From assembly GCA_002914805.1 (NCBI GenBank), contig JXTB01000523.1, forward strand, positions 111,911 through 175,910: a DNA stretch of 64,000 nucleotides, written 5' to 3'. This stretch comes from Parasponia andersonii (lineage: Eukaryota; Streptophyta; Magnoliopsida; Rosales; Cannabaceae). This document shows, one piece after another, positions 58,619-64,000 of the stretch. Position numbers and translations under genes: made by a program. Every line of letters begins with the position of its first letter. Position 1 is the first letter of the stretch. Below the pieces are notes generated by a model. The model searched no databases and was not told the origin of the DNA. It worked only from the letters and a program-made list of their open reading frames with translations.

Positions 58619-60403
58619 ATGGCAAACACTAGAAACACTACCAGAGTCACCGGAACCAGCCAAAACCAACCACAAAATACTGCTACTACACAGGCAGCCC
58701 CTGCTCCGGATCAGCCTACTATGACGGCAACAGAGAACCTTTCCCAGAGACAGGATCGTATGGAGGAAACGCTCGTGAACCTTCAGCAAGTCACTAACCA
58801 GATCAATGACACCCTGCGACGACTTGCTGAAGGGCAGATGGTGACCCCACCACAACATGAACGTCCCAAAGAACGTCCTGCTCAATTACCTGAGAAAGGA
58901 ATACAGATCCTAGAGACGAGAAGATGCAGCCAGCCAAGAACTCAGCAAGAGCATCATGAAGATCGCACCTCCAAGGGGAAAGGCAAGGTCGCAAACTTGC
59001 CTCCGGAATCTGGTACGGAAAGTTCAAGTATGAACCGTGATCGTATACAACCTTCTCGTAAATCCACTAATAGCCAGGATTGCTTGAGCGGCGAACAAGG
59101 ACGACCATCGAGAAGCGTCTTCGAAAGAATCAGCAGGGAGTCAAGACAAGATCCTGCAGACTTAAGACAGTATTTGGAGCGACGATGTGGTCATGATCGA
59201 TCTGTATCGTATCACAACGACCAAAGCCGGTCTCGTCGCACTACGTCACTGGATTCCTCTCATAGGTCGCAGAAGACTCTACCTGACCAACCCACCGTGA
59301 AACAGGATAACGAACGAAGGTCGCTTTTACCGCCAGCAAGGAATGATGCTTTCCCTCTGAACGTCGATGTTCACAATTTAAGGATCGCATTAGACGCACT
59401 TGCTGGCTAGGACGATGAGCTCGCTGATGGGTATCGTCAGTCACCATTCAGCGAGGAGGTTCGAGCTGCAGCCCTTCCCACTGGATTCAGACTTCCCACC
59501 ATTAACACTTTTTATGGGAAGACTGATTCACAGGACCATATGGATCACTTCAGTGACTTGATGGAACTTCATCGGGTTAGTGATCATGCACGCTGCAGAT
59601 GTTTTGGTGTAACATTCTCAGGAGCAGCGAAGAAGTGGTTTCGAGGACTTAAATCCAGTTCAATTTCGTCCTGGCAACAATTACAGACGGCATTCTTAAG
59701 ACAATTTCAGGCCGCAAAGAATTTCACTGTTCCGCTTGTTAGTTTGTCCGCAATCCGGCAAGGTCTAGAGGAGACTCTACGGTCTTTTCTCAATCGGTTC
59801 ACTTCAGAGCTAGCGAAGGTCAACAACCCACCTGAAGGAGGAGTTCTTACTCTTATGATGGCTGGGGTGCAACCAGAAACAAAACTCTGGGAGGAATTGC
59901 TTAAGCGAGAGTGTAGAACTCTCGAAGACTTCTACCGAAGAGTTGGTCGACATCTAAGGTTAGAATCTTCACGTGAGAATCTTCAAAAGACTAAAAAGGG
60001 AGGAAGGACAGATGCGGCAAAAGATGCGGTCATCACCAACAACAGCGGTAATAAGAAAAACAAGAGGAATAATGAATAGACAAATGAGAATCAGCCTAGA
60101 CCTAAAAGGCAGGAGATTTCAAAAGCTCCTATGAGGTTTAATAATCACACTGAATTGAATGCGCCCATAGATCATATCTATGCAGTCACAAACCAGAAAG
60201 AGCGATTCCGACAACCAGAACCAATGAAGCGGGACAGGGCAAAGCGTGTCCCCAATAAATTTTGCCGATATCACAATGATATTGGACATGACACTAATAA
60301 TTGCTTTGCCCTGAAAGATGAAATTAAAAGGCTGATTAGAGAGGGACGATTGTGGCAGTATACCAGGCAGAGTGACGAAAGGCGAGAAGAAGACCAACAG
60401 TGA
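58619..60403 (+). pseudogene. Tat-type gag, nearly open
   Basis: ATG at 58619 (M-A-N-T-R-N-T-T). The N-terminal 260 residues are Gln/Arg/Ser-rich and polar. The capsid from about 59480 has L-P-T-I-N-T-F-Y-G-K-T-D, F-S-G-A-A-K-K-W-F-R-G-L, L-R-Q-F-Q-A-A-K-N-F and R-F-T-S-E-L-A-K-V, the Retrotrans_gag pattern. The zinc-knuckle-like CRYHNDIGHDTNNC lies near 60265-60305. TAG at 59408, TAG at 60077 and TGA at 60401 interrupt one single unbroken frame, and each can come from CAG or CGA by one C-to-T change. It packages RNA and forms particles, and the element would need enzymes from an autonomous Tat partner. Confidence 0.85.
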
Positions 60404-61225
60404 CCTCCAGGAATTCAGCGTGAGGTGCGAACTATTTTTGGAGGACCGTATGTTGGAGGAGATTCCAAGCGAGCACAGGATAGATATGCGCGAGAAGCTC
60501 GACAGTAGCCGTTAACCAATGTCATGCATCTTGATCAGCGACCACGCAAGCTTCAACGAGTACTGGAAATGGATATTACCTTCATAGAGCAAGATGCAAG
60601 GGAAGTCCATTATCCGCATAATGATGCGCTGGTCATAAAAATTAACTGTGGAAGCACACAGTTGCGGCGAGAATTGGTCGACAACGGAAGTGCTGTGGAC
60701 ATCCTATACTTCGATGCCTTCAAAAAGATGGGGTTGAATGAGAGCGACCTGAAGCCTGCCGCCACTCCACTCTATGGTTTTACTGGTGACAACTTGATGC
60801 CTATGGGCATGATTGAACTGATGGTCAGCATTGGGACCTTTCCAAGGATTTCATCGATAATGACCCAATTTTTGGTGGTAGATTGCCCCTCTGCCTTCAA
60901 TGTTGTGCTAGGAAGACCGACATTAAGGGAACTTCGAGTCGTCACCTCGATCTACCATCTAACAATGAAGTTTCCAACCCAACACGGGGTAAGCGAGGTG
61001 CGAGGAATTCAATATGATGCGAGGACTTGTAATAACAACTCGCTGAAACTCGCAGTAAAGGATGCGACGTCCCGCACAATGATGGTCTACCTGCTAGAGG
61101 AAGCGATCAAAGTGTCAATCGAGATAGTCGAGGAAGCGATCAAAGCGTCAGTCGAGGCAGCGAGCAAAGTGTCAACCGAGGCAGTGGGCAAAGCGTCAGT
61201 CGGGTCGCCAGACAACGTCAGTTGA
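60404..61225 (+). pseudogene. Tat-type aspartic protease, nearly open
   Basis: In the same frame as gag, separated by TGA 60401 and TAG at about 60509. V-I-K-I-N-C-G-S-T-Q precedes the active site L-V-D-N-G-S-A-V-D-I-L-Y at about 60674-60710; the flap and end include M-G-M-I-E-L-M-V and V-V-D-C-P-S-A-F-N-V-V-L-G-R-P. The C-terminal 45 residues (61085-61220) are four imperfect 12-residue repeats of E-E-A-I-K-V-S-type sequence. It stops with TGA at 61223. Confidence 0.85.
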
Positions 61226-61700
61226 ACCATCAGTTAAAGCGTCAATCGATACGACCTGCGAAGACTTCAATCCTCGAAAAATAGACGGTCAGAACTGGAC
61301 CCATTGAAGATCTGGAGGATTTATTATTCGACATGTCCTCCAAGACGAGATTGGAATGGAGATTCAGGAACATATGCGAGCTTCATTGGTCGCTTTTCTG
61401 AAACCAGATCTAGAGATGGAAAAATTCTAATCTTCGGGATTAATTCGAATATCATGTCACTGGAGCTCGATCTCTTAGAAGAAAGGCGTGAGCAGTCTCA
61501 ACTTCATATCGCATCATATCAACAGTTCACTGCTCGATGTTATAACCCTAAAGTCAAACGAAGATTTATTGGCACTTGTTCTTCGACAAGACCTCGTTCT
61601 TCGGAACTTTTGAGAATGTTATTGCCGTCATTCGACCTGGGATATATAAGTTAGCTCAAACTGGTGGATAAAAGATCGAGCATGCCTGGAGTGTAGGATA
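61226..61700 (+). pseudogene. Fused pol remnant: region before RT joined to integrase C-terminus
   Basis: 61290-61425 encodes, in two frames, E-D-L-E-D-L-L-F-D-M-S-S-K-T-R and H-M-R-A-S-L-V-A-F-L-K-P-D-L, the segment that normally lies just upstream of RT. From about 61452 the sequence is integrase C-terminus: L-E-L-D-L-L-E-E-R-R-E-Q, Y-Q-Q-F-T-A-R-C-Y-N, then in another frame V-I-R-P-G-I-Y-K-L-A-Q and L-R-R-F-H. The junction near 61430-61450 removes RT, both RNase H domains and the integrase core in a single step. Confidence 0.8.
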
Positions 61701-61744
61701 GCTTCGTCGCTTTCATCAGTTGACTTTCGTGAATATCTTCATGT

Positions 61745-61960
61745 TTTTGTCATTCATTACTTATTCATTGTTCGCCATTCATTGATCGTCATTCGTTGAA
61801 CGTCATTCATTGTTCGCCATTCATTGATCGTCATTCGTTGAACGTCATTCGTTGATCGTCATTTGTTGTTCGTTATTCGTTGATCGTCATTCGTTGTTCG
61901 TCATTCGTTGATCGTCGTTCGTTGTTCATCATTCGTTGATCGTCATTCGTCAATAATATT
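61745..61960 (+). repeat. Minisatellite of ~14-15-base units
   Basis: Repeated CATTCGTTGATCGT and CATTCGTTGTTCGT units, about 14 copies with scattered changes, located after the pol remnant. The position corresponds to the 112-base array of the first Tat element. Confidence 0.8.
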
Positions 61961-62587
61961 ACTTCAACTCTGTTATTACTTCGGCCATTCTTCATTTATA
62001 GTTTTATGGCAGTTTTCGGACACCATAAAACTCAAGGGGCAGTGGGATCAGAGTTATCTCCTACTTGTTTCCTAAGGGACTATGCAAATGTCCATTTAGA
62101 GGAGACAGGGTTTTAGATCGTCGAAGTGTCTAAATCTCACTTCATCGACGTATCTGAATCTCCTTAAAATCCTAGGATTTTCTCCTCACTTCATGCCTCA
62201 GTATGTCGTATTACGCAATTTCCCTCCTCGAATAGAAAAGTAACCAAGAAAAACGTTCGTTGTTCGAAGTGATATATTGCTATGTTTTATTTTGACATGG
62301 AACTTTTGAAATACAGTTAGAGTTTGCATCACTCGTATTAACTGTTTTCTTAAGCGACCTAACCCATCCTAATGCTTAAAACTCGTTTTAAGTTAGTCGG
62401 ATTTAAATCGCTAAAAGCATACTGATCGATCACTTGTGATTGACTACTTAGTTAAAATTACTGTTGTTTCTTTTCATTATTTTGCAGGAGCATATAAGGA
62501 AAAATGATATTTATTAAAAAAGTCGTCCATACATAAACAAAAAAGGGGGACAAAGCCCGCATTGTTCCAAGAAAAAGAAAACACAAT
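61961..62587. other. Spacer between minisatellite and antisense gene
   Basis: No coding sequence. A purine-rich CTCAAGGGGCAGTGGGATC word at about 62030 resembles a polypurine tract but is far from an LTR. By position this is the shared 3' end region for sense and antisense transcripts. Confidence 0.4.
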
Positions 62588-64000
62588 TCATGTGGAAGGG
62601 CTCGCGCCGTCATCCCTAGCCTTGGTCGTATCATTTTTCCAGCTCTGCACAAGTTCGACCACATCCTCGCCAAGGATGGAGAAGTCAAAATCCGGGTGCT
62701 CGCAGAATATGTTGAAGATGATAGTCGACGAGGCGATATCACTAGCTTTATCTTCGAGTTCTTTGACCTCGGTCGCCTTGAACTCCTCGATAGCCTTGTG
62801 AACCGCCTCGGTGGTCGCTTTTCTCATACGGTCCGGATACTCAGAAACGACCTTCTCGAGCTCTTTGACTTTCTCCTCGAGATTTTCCTTGGCGAGTCTC
62901 TCCTTGGCCAGGTCCTCTAGCATCTGCTGCTTTTCTGAGTGAAAGGCCGTTCTCTCCTCCTCCCGAGCCTTTTCCGAGTTCTCGAATGCTTGAGTTATCT
63001 CATCAACTTTCTCAACTTTCTCTAAGCATTCGAGAACCAGATCGTGCATCAGGACAGCAGCAGCCGTAGTCTAAAAAATATATATATATGTAAATCTCCA
63101 AGTTAACACCAAAAGAGTATTCACGAAGAGAAGAATGAGAAGCTTACATTGGCCAGCATCCTCATCGCAGATCCAAAAGCGACCTTGGCAGAACGTCGCT
63201 TCATTCGCTCCTAACCTTCTTCAGATGTGAAGCGGTCGATAAAGGCTGCGCTCATACTAGCCTTTTCTGGTAATTGGTTGAGGAGTGCGAAGAGCTCGTC
63301 GCCTTTATCTGCTAAGGTCGGTTCCGAAGAAGTGGCAGCCTCGGTAGGGGGTTCAGGAGTGCTCGCTGGCTGAGATGGTTGTGGAGGGGGCGAGCTCGCT
63401 GGGACGTCCTCGAAGGCAACTTTTCTCTTCTTCGAGTAGTTGACCTTCTCCTTCCCTTTCGATGGTGGGGTACTCTCGGGTGTCTTGGTTTTTGCCATGG
63501 ACCCGAGAGTTGAAGTGGTGGTGCTCGCAGGCCGCTACCAATGACCATCTCTGTACAGAACATGTTAGTGAGCGAGGAAATATAGTATAAAGGTAATTAG
63601 AATGAGCGTGTGATTACCTTCTTCTTGTGGAGCTGGTTGAGGAGCTGGTGGTGACACTGTCTTTGGAGATGAAGGCTCTGAGCGTGGAGGTGTGGCCGGT
63701 GCCTTTCGTTTTCTAATCCTAGAAGACGAGGCACCTAAGTCCGTCCTCTTCCTTGGCTTCTTCTTCGAGCTCGATGGCCTGGAAGAGATAACTGGGGGGG
63801 TCTGGGAATGCGACACCCTTCGGAATCAGACCGCAAGCGACCAGGTTATTCGTAGTGCCTAGTATCTTCCAATTAAATTCTTCAACTGGAAGGTCGTTGA
63901 TCTTATATACTCTTGCGAACTGATCCCTGGAGAGTCCGGGTCGATCCCTATTATCTGAGATGACAATGGAATGCGATCAGTATAAGAATAAATATAGAAA
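62588..64000 (-). pseudogene. Spliced antisense gene (aORF) of the Tat-derived element, 5' end outside window
   Basis: Minus-strand exons: (upstream)-63618, 63550-63148 and 63070-62588. Introns 63551-63617 (67 bases) and 63071-63147 (77 bases) are GT-AG. A third acceptor lies near 63960, matching the equivalent intron at 48597-48673. The middle exon carries M-A-K-T-K-T-P-E-S-T and a basic S-K-K-R-K-V stretch. The last exon is a strong coiled coil (E-K-A-R-E-E-E-R-T through E-L-E-K-V-V-S-E) ending D-F-D-F-S-I-L-G-E-D and W-K-N-D, with its stop at 62588. A TAG near 63537 (two-base indel compared with the other copy) and a TAG near 63210 break it. The basic stretch suggests nuclear location; the role is unknown. 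Confidence 0.75.

Larger units (their letters stand above)
57605..64000 (+). mobile_element. Tat-derived non-autonomous element (gag-protease and antisense gene), runs off the window
   Basis: 5' LTR 57605-58557, PBS 58560-58577, gag-protease frame 58619-61225, short pol start fused to the integrase end (61226-61700), minisatellite, and antisense gene from 62588 to beyond 64000. RT, both RNase H domains and the integrase core are absent. Sequence quality is much better than in the first Tat copy, with only four in-frame stops in 2.6 kb. The copy at 47861-50011 belongs to the same family. Confidence 0.85.

Noticed and set aside
61745-61960. CRISPR-like regular short repeats
   Set aside because: Units are contiguous without spacers, and the context is a plant retrotransposon. 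A minisatellite.
62030-62050. Polypurine tract for the Tat-derived element
   Set aside because: Purine-rich word present but nearly 2 kb from the window end with the antisense gene in between. No LTR start follows.

Overview
This is a stretch of plant nuclear DNA from a repeat-rich region of a flowering plant, probably a eudicot (inference). The signs are AT-rich intergenic DNA full of (TA)n runs, decayed Ty3/gypsy (Tat and Tekay/Del-like), Ty1/copia, LINE and hAT elements, short non-autonomous DNA-element-like repeats, and one intron-containing plant transcription-factor gene with GT-AG introns. There is no bacterial gene organisation, CRISPR array or tRNA gene that I can support.

Layout. 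1-553: tail of a Tekay-like LTR. 554 to about 11240: a 5'-truncated Tat-lineage Ty3/gypsy element with gag remnant, protease, RT, RNase H, a second (archaeal-type) RNase H and integrase, then two tandem-repeat blocks, then a long antisense reading frame (aORF) with at least one clear intron, then LTR-like sequence. 11460-11960: diverged palindromic repeats. 12803-14985: dead LINE (endonuclease and RT). 15728-27418: two Tekay/Del-type elements fused tail to tail, each with only its outer 5' LTR; the left one also carries a nested solo LTR. 28010-29549: a four-exon CCT-motif transcription factor on the minus strand, the only gene here that looks intact. 29550-35858: AT-rich intergenic DNA with a fold-back element, a tandem duplication and one copy of a split segmental duplication. 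35859-44819: two related Tekay-type LTRs in inverted orientation, 3.6 kb apart. 45940-46600: broken C-terminal half of a MATE transporter fused to another LTR piece. 47536-50306: second copy of the segmental duplication, now containing the 3' end of a Tat-derived element (spliced antisense gene, an 861-base assembly gap, LTR end). 51190-56296: decayed Ty1/copia element. 56297-56818: hAT transposase N-terminus with a BED finger. 57605 to beyond the window end: a relatively young Tat derivative with 5' LTR, PBS, gag and protease. Its RT, RNase H and integrase core are deleted, but the antisense multi-exon gene is kept.

How it fits together. Host coding content is minimal: the CCT gene, plus the MATE fragment as a relic. 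The rest is layered transposition and rearrangement. The most interesting signals are the antisense, intron-bearing gene present in all three Tat-type copies, the deletion derivative that kept this gene while losing the replication enzymes, the tail-to-tail retrotransposon palindrome, and the way almost all premature stops examined can be explained by single C-to-T or G-to-A changes, as expected from decay of methylated cytosine.
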